This document shows, in pieces, positions 1 through 6,982 of a stretch of 8,060 nt of DNA. Made by a program: the position numbers and the translations under genes. This DNA is from Parapedobacter lycopersici_A (lineage in GTDB: Bacteria > Bacteroidota > Bacteroidia > Sphingobacteriales > Sphingobacteriaceae), in the NCBI RefSeq assembly GCF_040395035.1, contig NZ_JBEBRB010000097.1, forward strand, positions 1 through 8,060, in the 5' to 3' direction. Numbering within the stretch: position 1 is the stretch's first letter; every line of letters begins with the position of its first letter. Below the pieces are notes generated by a model. The model searched no databases. It was not told the DNA's origin and saw nothing but the letters and a program-made list of their open reading frames with translations.

Positions 1-898
1 CTTTATAAACCGAAATATGTTCCCCTACCTTGGCTTCCTGCCCCGGCGTCAGCAATTGTTCTTCCTCTTCTTTGTATATCTTTACCGAACCTTCAACCAG
101 CGTAGTGGTCACTTGGGCATAGGAATTAATGTTAAAATGGGTGCCCAGCACTTCTACTTCGGTATCGTTAACTGCCACCCGGAATGGCCGGTTGGCATCG
201 TGTGCCACTTCAAAATAAGCTTCTCCCTTTAAAAACACCCGCCGTTCCTTTCCGCCAAACTGAACCGGAAAACGCAGCTCGGACATTGCATTCAACCACA
301 CTTTCGTACCGTCCGACAACGTAAGCTGGTAAGTACCCGCTTTCGGGATTACCAGCGTATTGTATATCAGTTCCTTTGCCGCATCGTCCGGTGTCGAATA
401 GGTAAGCTGTCCATCACTTCCCGTAATCGCTGTACCGTCCTGTTCCTGCAGGCCATTAATATAGGTCTCCAGGTCAACGGTACTGCCGTCGGAAAGCGTC
501 AGCTGGGCTTTGTTACTTCCCGGGGCCACGTCGTTATGGAACACATTCGCCGTCTGCGCATCGTCCGCATCGGACGATCCGGGAAGAAACTTCCAGATTG
601 CCAGACCGGCAACAACCACAATAGCCGCGGCATACCCCACATACCGCATCATCCGTTTCCAGCGCCGCTGCTGAACGCGTCCCTCAAAAGATTTCCATGC
701 CGTATCGGCATCCAGTGAACGGATAAAATCCATGTCATGCTGAACCTCATGCGTACCATTGCGGAACGATTCCAGTAGCAGCCGGTTTTCTTCCTTTTCA
801 TCCAGCCATTGCTCCAATACCGTACGCTCCTCTTCGGAAATGTCATTCCGAAGATACTTGCTGATCAGCACAGCAACCTGGTATTGATTGAGTTTCAT
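1..898 (-). CDS. FecR-family anti-sigma factor (partial, C-terminus beyond left edge)
   Basis: Reading the minus strand from the ATG at 898-896 gives 299 open codons to the window edge. The first ~80 residues (beginning MKLNQYQVAVLISKYL) form a hydrophilic helical cytoplasmic part that would bind the sigma factor. One membrane segment follows at about residues 87-105 (VGYAAAIVVVAGLAIWKFL). The periplasmic FecR domain begins near residue 180 and shows the usual Bacteroidota motifs: LSDGTKVWLNA (194-204), GEAYFEVA (225-232), PFRV (238-241) and LGTHFNI (251-257). The missing part should be the remaining C-terminal domain, since family members are usually about 320-400 residues. Such proteins hold an ECF sigma factor inactive until a TonB-dependent outer-membrane receptor signals. 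The gene lies 113 bases downstream of the sigma gene on the same strand, the standard pairing. No strong Shine-Dalgarno precedes the start. Family is certain from the motifs; the ligand or nutrient is unknown because the receptor gene is outside the window. Confidence 0.93.
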   Translation of the reverse strand, partial: MKLNQYQVAVLISKYLRNDISEEERTVLEQWLDEKEENRLLLESFRNGTHEVQHDMDFIRSLDADTAWKSFEGRVQQRRWKRMMRYVGYAAAIVVVAGLAIWKFLPGSSDADDAQTANVFHNDVAPGSNKAQLTLSDGSTVDLETYINGLQEQDGTAITGSDGQLTYSTPDDAAKELIYNTLVIPKAGTYQLTLSDGTKVWLNAMSELRFPVQFGGKERRVFLKGEAYFEVAHDANRPFRVAVNDTEVEVLGTHFNINSYAQVTTTLVEGSVKIYKEEEEQLLTPGQEAKVGEHISVYK

Positions 899-1011
899 AG
901 CTACCTATTAGCCTTTTTATGCCTACTTTTAACCGTTATACCGAAATGGCGGTCTTATTGGTATGAGTAAAGAAACCAAAAGTGAAAATCGGGGTGACAA
1001 AAAAATGAAAT

Positions 1012-1539
1012 TTATTTTTCGATAAGGAATAGCAGCAGCAACGTAAACAACTCCGGGTTGAGTTTGCCTTTCACCAGCTTTAAGCCACGTTGCTTTTGTG
1101 TTTTCACCGTGTTTACGCTAATATCCAGCTGCTCGGCAATTTCCGTGTTTGATAGCCCTTCCAGGTAACCCAGCCGAAAAACCTCCTGACATCCAGCCGG
1201 CATCGACTGCATAATCCCGTAGATCTCCACCATGACTTCCGAGCGGATGATATTGGCCAATACCTGGGATTCCTCCAATTCCTCTATTTGATGAAGCAGC
1301 TGGAAACGCTGTGTTACCTTCTCCCTGCGGGCCACGTTATAACAGGCATTGCGGACCGCGGCATATAGAAAATTCTTAATGGCTACATCGTTATCAATAA
1401 TCGTATCCCGATTATTCCAGTAGACCATAAAAGCATCCTGTACCACATCCTCAGCCGCATCCTTATCGTTTAATAACTGCCAGGCAAAATGACAAAGGCG
1501 GGTATAGTACTCTTTAAATAATTTTTCTACCGACAACAT
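1012..1539 (-). CDS. ECF RNA polymerase sigma factor (sigma-70 family, Bacteroidota FecI-like)
   Basis: This 175-residue protein directs RNA polymerase to a small set of promoters and is presumably held by the FecR protein encoded just downstream. Region 2 lies at about residues 8-73, with LFKEYYTRLCHFAWQLL and the AAEDVVQDAFMVYW core (28-41). Region 4 lies at about 110-158, with a helix-turn-helix reading LSNTEIAEQLDISVNTVKTQ (129-148). The protein ends in a hydrophobic tail (LFTLLLLFLIEK), and its length fits the family. I chose the start at 1539 because homology begins there and GGAAGAAG lies 4 bases upstream. An in-frame ATG at 1629 would add 30 residues with no resemblance to sigma factors, but it also lies inside the predicted transcript and cannot be fully excluded. 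The usual target is a TonB-dependent receptor/SusD-type operon next to the pair, which the window does not show. Confidence 0.93.
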   Translation of the reverse strand: MLSVEKLFKEYYTRLCHFAWQLLNDKDAAEDVVQDAFMVYWNNRDTIIDNDVAIKNFLYAAVRNACYNVARREKVTQRFQLLHQIEELEESQVLANIIRSEVMVEIYGIMQSMPAGCQEVFRLGYLEGLSNTEIAEQLDISVNTVKTQKQRGLKLVKGKLNPELFTLLLLFLIEK

Positions 1540-1743
1540 GTATCTTCTTCCATTTAATAATTTATTGGACGTATCACAGCCATCTGGAATCGCTGTAGTT
1601 GGGGTAAATCGCACGTGACGTTCAAGCATTTGCTTTCACTTGGGCGATGCAAACGCAATGAATGGGAAATAGCACAAATAAATATGAACAAAGACCGACA
1701 AGTTCAACCGCCTGTAATCACATCAGGCTATAATCGGAATGGT
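1540..1743 (-). other. Long 5' leader of the sigma gene, with a small hairpin
   Basis: This is the stretch between the predicted sigma-operon promoter and the sigma start codon. It holds the in-frame alternative ATG at 1629-1627. Near the presumed transcript start is an interrupted inverted repeat at 1710-1728 (plus strand GCCTG, 9 bases, CAGGC), which could be a 5-bp RNA stem or a small operator. I recognise no riboswitch, tRNA or conserved small RNA. The plus strand contains no gene here. Confidence 0.35.
1544..1551 (-). promoter_or_regulatory. Ribosome binding site supporting the short sigma-factor start
   Basis: On the minus strand GGAAGAAG stands 4 bases before the ATG at 1539-1537. No comparable sequence precedes the alternative in-frame ATG at 1629, where the upstream bases read AAGTGAAAGCAA. 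This is part of the reason for choosing the 175-residue product. Shine-Dalgarno pairing is used weakly in Bacteroidota, so the site is supporting evidence rather than proof. Confidence 0.5.
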
Positions 1744-1774
1744 CAAAGGTAGTAATCAAAGCCATATAATCAAA
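1744..1774 (-). promoter_or_regulatory. Bacteroidota-type promoter for the sigma/anti-sigma operon
   Basis: On the minus strand, TTTG (1774-1771) is followed after exactly 19 bases by TACCTTTG (1751-1744). This matches the primary promoter form described for Bacteroidota (a TTTG or TTG element near -33, 19-21 bases, then TAnnTTTG near -7) at every defined position. Transcription would start near 1738, leaving an untranslated leader of about 200 bases before the sigma-factor ATG at 1539. The pair therefore appears to be transcribed by the housekeeping sigma factor. Autoregulation by the ECF factor is not evident. Confidence 0.65.
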
Positions 1775-1812
1775 AAATTATTGCAAGCAACTTATTTGTT
1801 AATTGGACAAAA

Positions 1813-1860
1813 TTTCGCCATTTACCTCCATTTCCTAACGGATTTTCGCGAAATTTACCT
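1813..1860 (+). promoter_or_regulatory. Possible operator: palindrome and imperfect direct repeat upstream of mrpA
   Basis: The last 100 bases before mrpA contain TTTCGCGAAA (1844-1853), a perfect 10-base palindrome. It belongs to the second copy of an imperfect direct repeat: TTTCGCC-ATTTACCT at 1813-1827 and TTTCGCGAAATTTACCT at 1844-1860. The TTTCGC ends are 31 bases apart, close to three helical turns, as expected for paired binding sites of one regulator. The second copy abuts the best -7-like sequence, so a bound protein could block the promoter. The region is AT-rich, so chance is a real alternative, and no regulator is known from the window. Confidence 0.35.
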
Positions 1861-1867
1861 ATTTTAG
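1860..1867 (+). promoter_or_regulatory. Weak -7-like element for the mrp operon
   Basis: TATTTTAG at 1860-1867 matches five of the six defined positions of the Bacteroidota -7 element (TAnnTTTG). It would start transcription near 1873, about 24 bases before the mrpA ATG. No TTTG is found 19-21 bases upstream, so the promoter is either weak or dependent on an activator or alternative sigma factor, or it has been misplaced. No better plus-strand match was found in 1750-1896. Confidence 0.25.
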
Positions 1868-1896
1868 TGCCCTTTCAACATTAAATTAAGTATCGA

Positions 1897-4206
1897 ATGC
1901 TGATAGCAGTACTTGCAGGCCTGATCGTTTCCATTTTATTTATTCCTTTCGGTAAATTCTTCAGACAGCGGGCAGCAATAGCAGTTTCATTACTGCCGAT
2001 CAGCTTATTTTTGTATTTTCTCAGTTACATTCCGGCTGTCCGGTCCGGATCTTCTGTTTCCTTTCATTATCCATGGGTACCTTCCATGGGGATTAACCTG
2101 GATTTTCACCTGGACGGCCTGGCATTGCTGTTCAGCCTGCTGATTACCGGCATCGGGTCGCTTGTTTTTTTATATGCCTCATCTTACCTTAAAGGACACC
2201 CTTACCTCGACCGCTTTTATGCCTACCTGAGTCTATTTATGGCATCCATGCTGGGATTGGTATTATCCGATAACATCCTGTTATTATTTATCTTCTGGGA
2301 ACTGACCAGCATCAGTTCATTTTTTCTCATCGGTTTCAATAATGACGATCCCGCATCGCGGAAGAGCGCATTAATTGCCCTCGCAGTAACCGGGGGCGGA
2401 GGCCTGTTGCTGATGGCCGGATTGATCCTAATGGGCCACCTGTCCGGTAGTTATTCCATACAGGAAATGGCAGATAATGCCGAACGGCTGAAAAACCATG
2501 CATTGTACGGGTTAATCCTGGTGCTGGTCTTTGCGGGCGCATTTACCAAATCTGCCCAGTTTCCGTTTCATTTCTGGCTACCGGGCGCCATGAAGGCGCC
2601 GACCCCGATATCGGCTTACCTGCACTCGGCTACGATGGTCAAAGCGGGCGTCTACCTGTTGGCCAGGTTCTCGCCTGTGCTGGGGGGTAGCGATTACTGG
2701 CAGTATACGTTGCTGATCGTAGGCGGGATCACCATGCTGTACAGCGCGTTTCATTCCATCTTCCGCACCGATCTTAAAGGGATATTGGCTTATTCCACCA
2801 TCGCTGCATTGGGCATTTTGGTGTTCCTTATCGGCATTGGAACGCCGGAATCGTTAGTAGCGGCGTCGGTCTTTATCCTCGTCCATGCCCTGTATAAAGC
2901 TTCCCTGTTTTTAACCACGGGTATTATTGACCACAAGACCGGCACCCGTGATGTCACCCAGCTCGCAGGATTGCGCCATGTCATGCTCCCGCTGGCGATC
3001 GGTGGCCTGCTGGCGGCGTTGTCGAGCGCCGGTCTGCCACTTACTTTCGGCTTCATTGGTAAAGACCTCATTTACGAGGCTACACTTCATTCGCCGGGCC
3101 TATTACGTTTTGTGCTAACAGCCGTGGCGGTATTGACCAACATCTTTCTGCTGTATGCCGGCTTTCTGGCAGGCATTAAGCCTTTTACCGGATCATTACC
3201 GCAGCAGTTTAAGGGCATACACCTGCCTAACGGGCTGCTTTGGATACCCCCCGTCCTCCTGAGTCTCCTCGGCGTATTGTTTGGCTGTTTTCCCGCGTGG
3301 ATCGGTGAAGTGCTTCTCCATCCCGCGGCACAGTCGATGACGCGGCTGACCACCGCCGCACCCCTGAAAATCTGGCACGGGTTTAACCTGGTGTTACTGT
3401 TAAGCGGGGCAACGTTGATATTGGGGACACTGCTTTACTGGGTACGTAAACCGTCGGAACAGCGGCTGTCCGCACTGACGCGTTTTAACATGTTATCGCC
3501 CGAGGAGCTTTTTCGCAGGCTTTACCGCAGCCTAATCAGGCTCTCCGTTTGGTATACCAATACGCTGCATAATGGTTACCTACGCGTTTATCTGTTGCGT
3601 ATCGTGGTTTTTGCCATTTTGCTGCTCGCATTCCGGCTGTTTACCGCTGATGGCATTGTCATCGACCTGGGCACCGTTTCCCCCGTCAGCATTTATGAAA
3701 TTGTCGTTGGTGCAATCCTGGTTGGCGGTCTGTACTTGTCCGTTACCACCTCCTCGCGGCTTACTGCCGTCGCGGCAACCAGTGTCGTAGGTTATTGCAT
3801 CTGCCTGATGTTTGTTTTTTACAGCGCGCCGGACTTAGCCATGACACAATTTACGATTGACACCCTCACGGTTGTACTCTTTGTTCTGGTGTTATTCAGG
3901 CTCCCGCCGTTTCTCAATTTTGCCAACAACAGCGTCAAAATCAGGGACGGCATCATTGCTACCCTATTTGGCTGCATCATCTCACTGATTGGCCTCCTGG
4001 TACTCAGTGAACCTATCCGTACGGAGGTGAGCAACTATTACGGCGATAATGCATATGTACTTGCAAAAGGCAAAAACGTGGTAAACGTGATCCTTGTCGA
4101 TTTCAGGGGCATTGATACCATGTTCGAAATCGTAGTACTCAGCATCGCCGCCATCGGCGTATATAGCTTATTGAAATTAAGACTTCGGGCCACTGAAAAG
4201 GAGTAA
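1897..4206 (+). CDS. mrpA: Na+/H+ antiporter subunit A (MrpA/MnhA)
   Basis: This is the largest subunit of the Mrp antiporter, 769 residues, the normal length for an MrpA not fused to MrpB. It lies in the inner membrane with about 20 helices. Residues ~65-430 are NuoL-like. The expected charged residues are present: E135 in FIFWELTS, K218 and H225 in FTKSAQFPFHFWLP, K249 in HSATMVKAG, K294 in DLKGILAYSTI, H330/K334 in HALYKASLF and K389 in GFIGKD. These form the proton path in this family and in complex I. Residues ~600-765 are the MrpA-specific C-terminal part with APDLAMTQ (644-651) and VNVILVDFRGIDT (729-741). At residue 655 the sequence reads FTIDT, where from memory many relatives have Glu (LLVET). 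It is the first gene of the operon. No Shine-Dalgarno precedes the ATG, but no upstream in-frame start competes. The separate B, C and G genes exclude complex I NuoL. Confidence 0.96.
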   Translation: MLIAVLAGLIVSILFIPFGKFFRQRAAIAVSLLPISLFLYFLSYIPAVRSGSSVSFHYPWVPSMGINLDFHLDGLALLFSLLITGIGSLVFLYASSYLKGHPYLDRFYAYLSLFMASMLGLVLSDNILLLFIFWELTSISSFFLIGFNNDDPASRKSALIALAVTGGGGLLLMAGLILMGHLSGSYSIQEMADNAERLKNHALYGLILVLVFAGAFTKSAQFPFHFWLPGAMKAPTPISAYLHSATMVKAGVYLLARFSPVLGGSDYWQYTLLIVGGITMLYSAFHSIFRTDLKGILAYSTIAALGILVFLIGIGTPESLVAASVFILVHALYKASLFLTTGIIDHKTGTRDVTQLAGLRHVMLPLAIGGLLAALSSAGLPLTFGFIGKDLIYEATLHSPGLLRFVLTAVAVLTNIFLLYAGFLAGIKPFTGSLPQQFKGIHLPNGLLWIPPVLLSLLGVLFGCFPAWIGEVLLHPAAQSMTRLTTAAPLKIWHGFNLVLLLSGATLILGTLLYWVRKPSEQRLSALTRFNMLSPEELFRRLYRSLIRLSVWYTNTLHNGYLRVYLLRIVVFAILLLAFRLFTADGIVIDLGTVSPVSIYEIVVGAILVGGLYLSVTTSSRLTAVAATSVVGYCICLMFVFYSAPDLAMTQFTIDTLTVVLFVLVLFRLPPFLNFANNSVKIRDGIIATLFGCIISLIGLLVLSEPIRTEVSNYYGDNAYVLAKGKNVVNVILVDFRGIDTMFEIVVLSIAAIGVYSLLKLRLRATEKE
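4198..4203 (+). promoter_or_regulatory. Shine-Dalgarno sequence of mrpB
   Basis: AAGGAG lies immediately before the mrpA stop codon (TAA at 4204-4206) and 5 bases before the mrpB ATG. It is the clearest ribosome binding site in the operon. Because it overlaps the end of mrpA, ribosomes finishing subunit A would be well placed to start subunit B. Confidence 0.6.
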
Positions 4207-4208
4207 TT

Positions 4209-4622
4209 ATGAAAAGTACGATTTTAAAAACCGCCACCAGTTACCTGCTTCCAATATTGCTGCTATTTTCCGTGTTCATCCTTTTACGCGGACACTACCA
4301 TCCGGGCGGCGGTTTTGTTGGCGGACTCATCGCTTCCATCGCGTTTGTCCTGCATGGGTTTACCTACGGTACGGAAAACACACTGAAACTGATGCGATAC
4401 CACCCTGCTGTGTTAATTCCAGCTGGACTGGCACTGGCTACACTCAGCATGTTCGCTCCTGTATTGCTCGGACTGCCTGTCATGACCGGACTTTGGATCG
4501 ATGAACCCATACCGGTAATCGGCATGGTGGGGTCCGCGTTGTTTTTCGATCTAGGGGTTTACCTGGTGGTGATTGGCGTCGTCCTCACCATATTGTTTAC
4601 CATTACCCAATATAACGAGTGA
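4209..4622 (+). CDS. mrpB: Na+/H+ antiporter subunit B (MrpB/MnhB)
   Basis: This 137-residue membrane protein has four predicted helices. The family signature is near the end of the first helix: RGHYHPGGGFVGGLIAS (27-43), corresponding to the usual GHxxPGGGFxGG motif. A second conserved patch, FFDLGVYLVVIG, is in the last helix. MrpB is a required structural subunit and sits with the MrpA C-terminal part in the complex. The gene starts 2 bases after the mrpA stop, behind a good Shine-Dalgarno. The length equals that of typical separate MrpB proteins, so it is intact and not fused to MrpA as in the Pha-type operons of some proteobacteria. Confidence 0.95.
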   Translation: MKSTILKTATSYLLPILLLFSVFILLRGHYHPGGGFVGGLIASIAFVLHGFTYGTENTLKLMRYHPAVLIPAGLALATLSMFAPVLLGLPVMTGLWIDEPIPVIGMVGSALFFDLGVYLVVIGVVLTILFTITQYNE

Positions 4623-4626
4623 TTGT

Positions 4627-4983
4627 ATGGAAATTTTGTTGGTCGTCTTGATGGGATTACTTTACGCGGCAGGCATCTATATGCTGTTCCGGCGGAGTAT
4701 GGTCAAATTACTGCTCGGCATTATGCTGCTCGGTAATGGGACAAACATTCTTATTTTTCTACTGGGCCGGATTACCAAGGGGAAGCCGCCTGTCATCGAC
4801 GAAGCCGCTAAGGTCTTTACCGACATTTACGCCGACCCCATCCCGCAGGCGTTGATCCTGACCGCCATTGTCATTGGCTTCGGCATCCAATCGTTCGCTA
4901 TTGTATTGTTGAAACGCGTATACGTACTGATTAATTCAGACGATCTTGATGATTTGAATACCCCGGAAGACGAAGATATATGA
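4627..4983 (+). CDS. mrpC: Na+/H+ antiporter subunit C (MrpC/MnhC), NuoK-like
   Basis: This 118-residue protein has three membrane helices and is homologous to NuoK of complex I. Conserved parts are LLGNGTNILIFLLGR (34-48) and DPIPQALILTAIVIGFG (70-86), followed by an acidic cytoplasmic tail (NSDDLDDLNTPEDEDI) common in this subunit. In the complex it links MrpA and MrpD. I chose the ATG at 4627, 4 bases after the mrpB stop, because the family begins with MEILL-type residues. The upstream in-frame ATG at 4573 would overlap mrpB by 50 bases and add 18 residues unlike the family. The stop overlaps the mrpD start as ATGA, implying coupled translation. Confidence 0.94.
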   Translation: MEILLVVLMGLLYAAGIYMLFRRSMVKLLLGIMLLGNGTNILIFLLGRITKGKPPVIDEAAKVFTDIYADPIPQALILTAIVIGFGIQSFAIVLLKRVYVLINSDDLDDLNTPEDEDI

Positions 4984-6488
4984 TCGAAAATTACCTCATA
5001 CTGCCGGTGATTGCACACTTGTTTACAGCGGTACTGCTGCTATTTTTCTGGCGGCGGACGGTTGCACAGCGGATCATCAGCATTGCCGGCAGCTTTATCG
5101 TCCTGCTGGCTGCCATCGGCTTGTTTACCCGGGTTTGGCGTAGTGGCATATTGGTGATGCAGGCGGCTAATTGGGAAGCACCATTTGGCATCACCTTCGT
5201 TGCCGACGTGTTCAGCAGCAGCATGGTGCTGCTCACATCGTTTAGCGGACTGGCGGTTTCCGTATTCTCCGCGGTTGGGCTTGCCCGGGCGCGGATGCAA
5301 TATGGCTATTTTCCTATTTTGCACTTTTTGCTAATGGGTCTTAATGGCGCTTTCCTTACCGGTGATATCTTCAACCTGTATGTGTGGTTTGAGGTCATTA
5401 TCATCTCCTCGTTCGTATTGTTGACCCTCGGCGGCCGAAAAGCACAGCTCGAGGGTGCAGTCAAATACATGGCATTGAATATTCTGGCTTCTACCTTTTT
5501 CCTGACCGGGATCGGTATGCTGTACGGAATTACCGGGACATTGAACATGGCTGATCTGGCGATGAAGGTACCTTTGGTCGGCCACCGCATTCTTGTCGAT
5601 GTCACAGCGATCTTTTTCATCCTGGGCTTCGGTATCAAATCCGCAGTATTTCCGCTCTATTTCTGGCTGCCCTCCTCGTATCACACGCCACCGTCCGCCG
5701 TGGCTGCCATTTTCGGCGGGTTACTGACCAAAGTTGGCATTTATGCTTTATTCCGGGTGTTTACCCTAATTTTTATTCCAGATGACTTTATCCGTACGCT
5801 ACTGATCATCCTGGCCGTATTGACCATACTCACCGGTAGTTTCGGCGCCATCATCAAACGGAATATCCGGCGTATGTTTTCTTACCTTATCGTCTGCCAT
5901 ATCGGCTTTATGATCGGCGGTTTGGGATTGTTTTCAGAAGTCGCCCTGATGGGTGCGCTGTTCTACCTGTTTCACGACATAATCGTAAAGACGAACCTTT
6001 TTCTGATCGCCGGACTGATTCGGCAACTGCGGGGCACCATGAATATGGAAAAGCTGGGCGGATTATACGCCGAATATCCCCGGTTGTCGCTATTGATTGC
6101 GATCGTACTCTTTTCGTTAATCGGGATACCACCCTTATCGGGTTTCTGGCCCAAGATCTATTTATTTGAGGCTGGGTTTATGACCGGCCAGTTTACGTTG
6201 GTCGCAGCCATCATTATTGGCAGCCTGGTTACCTTGTATGCTGTCTCCCGGATGTGGGCCGATGTTTTCTGGAAGCGTGCGCCATTGGACGACGCACCGC
6301 ACGAGGACCGCTTTCAACGGATGGGAATCGGAAAAAAAACATTGCTGGTTACACCGATCGCCTTTTTGGCATTTATATCTTTGTATATCGGACTGGGCGC
6401 TGAAAACATCACAGCGGTGGTGCAACGTATTGCATCGGAAATGATGGATACTACCCCGTACATCCGGGCCGTCTTGGGTAAAAGTTAG
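4980..6488 (+). CDS. mrpD: Na+/H+ antiporter subunit D (MrpD/MnhD), NuoM/N-like
   Basis: MrpD is the second proton-channel subunit, 502 residues with about 14 helices, which is normal for the family. The key ionisable residues are intact: E138 in LYVWFEVIIISSF, K220 in GFGIKSAVFPLYFWLP, K251 in GGLLTKVGIYALF, H332 and K337 in FHDIIVKTNLF, and K392 in SGFWPKIYLFEA. The loop with HTPPSAVAAIFGG (235-247) is characteristic of MrpD and separates it from NuoL. The gene starts inside the mrpC stop (ATGA at 4980-4983). It ends 17 bases before mrpE. It moves protons together with MrpA, and the cation path is probably shared with other subunits. Confidence 0.96.
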   Translation: MIENYLILPVIAHLFTAVLLLFFWRRTVAQRIISIAGSFIVLLAAIGLFTRVWRSGILVMQAANWEAPFGITFVADVFSSSMVLLTSFSGLAVSVFSAVGLARARMQYGYFPILHFLLMGLNGAFLTGDIFNLYVWFEVIIISSFVLLTLGGRKAQLEGAVKYMALNILASTFFLTGIGMLYGITGTLNMADLAMKVPLVGHRILVDVTAIFFILGFGIKSAVFPLYFWLPSSYHTPPSAVAAIFGGLLTKVGIYALFRVFTLIFIPDDFIRTLLIILAVLTILTGSFGAIIKRNIRRMFSYLIVCHIGFMIGGLGLFSEVALMGALFYLFHDIIVKTNLFLIAGLIRQLRGTMNMEKLGGLYAEYPRLSLLIAIVLFSLIGIPPLSGFWPKIYLFEAGFMTGQFTLVAAIIIGSLVTLYAVSRMWADVFWKRAPLDDAPHEDRFQRMGIGKKTLLVTPIAFLAFISLYIGLGAENITAVVQRIASEMMDTTPYIRAVLGKS

Positions 6489-6505
6489 TCACAAAAAAAC
6501 GTGCC

Positions 6506-6982
6506 ATGGTCAAACAGTTTTTAATGAATCTTTTGCTGGCCTTCATCTGGGTCGCACTTACCGGTTCGCTGTATTTCTCCAATTTTTACCTGGGGTTCCT
6601 GCTGGGCTTCTTCATTCTGTGGCTGATGAACCGGAACGAAGATGACCAACGGTATTTCAACCGGGTTCCTAAAATCATCGGCTTTATCCTGTATTTTCTG
6701 TATGAACTGGTTAAAGCCAATCTACAGGTAGCCTATGATGTGATTACCCCGCGGTTCTTCATGCAGCCGGGTATCGTACGGTATCCCATGGCCTCACGGA
6801 GCGATTTTGAGATCAATATGCTTTCCACCGTGATATCGCTTACTCCCGGCACCCTGATCATGGATATCAGCGAAGACCGGACGGTACTGTACATCCACGT
6901 CATGTACCTTAAAGATAAGGATCAATTCATCCGCCAGATAAAAAATGGATTTGAACGGCGGCTATTGGAGATTATACGATGA
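6506..6982 (+). CDS. mrpE: Na+/H+ antiporter subunit E (MrpE/MnhE)
   Basis: This 158-residue protein has two N-terminal membrane hairpins (about residues 5-40 and 57-75) and a cytoplasmic C-terminal domain. Diagnostic motifs are YELVKANLQVAYDV (66-79), PGIVRYP (88-94) and ISLTPGTLIMD (110-120), followed by LYIHV (128-132), all in the order expected for MrpE. The gap of 17 bases after mrpD is the largest in the operon, and no Shine-Dalgarno is visible in it. The stop overlaps the mrpF start as ATGA. MrpE is needed for full antiport activity in studied systems. The protein appears complete. Confidence 0.95.
   Translation: MVKQFLMNLLLAFIWVALTGSLYFSNFYLGFLLGFFILWLMNRNEDDQRYFNRVPKIIGFILYFLYELVKANLQVAYDVITPRFFMQPGIVRYPMASRSDFEINMLSTVISLTPGTLIMDISEDRTVLYIHVMYLKDKDQFIRQIKNGFERRLLEIIR

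Noticed and set aside
17..718. Two short plus-strand open frames (17-232 and 536-718)
   Set aside because: They run antisense to the clear FecR coding frame and their translations resemble nothing recognisable.
649..846. 65-residue minus-strand frame
   Set aside because: It is out of frame with FecR, whose correct frame is open over the entire 1-898 stretch and carries family motifs.
1729..1770. TATAAT at 1729-1734 and 1765-1770 as sigma-70 -10 boxes on the plus strand
   Set aside because: The Bacteroidota primary sigma factor does not use this element, no TTGACA partner is spaced correctly, and they lie over 100 bases before mrpA in AT-rich DNA.
1540..1896. tRNA, small RNA or riboswitch in the divergent intergenic region
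   Set aside because: No cloverleaf, conserved aptamer motif or terminator-like stem with T-run was found by eye on either strand.
4573..4626. Upstream start for mrpC giving 136 residues
   Set aside because: The extra 18 residues come from reading the end of mrpB in another frame and do not fit the family N-terminus; ATG at 4627 does.
5040..5684. Minus-strand open frames of 94, 110 and 117 residues opposite mrpD
   Set aside because: They are shadows of a well-conserved membrane-protein gene; compositions are low in hydrophobic order and no family is recognisable.
1897..6488. Complex I (nuo) or hydrogenase-type (Mbh/Ech) gene cluster
   Set aside because: NuoL-, NuoK- and NuoN-like proteins are present, but so are MrpB, E, F and G with no redox subunits, which defines an Mrp antiporter.
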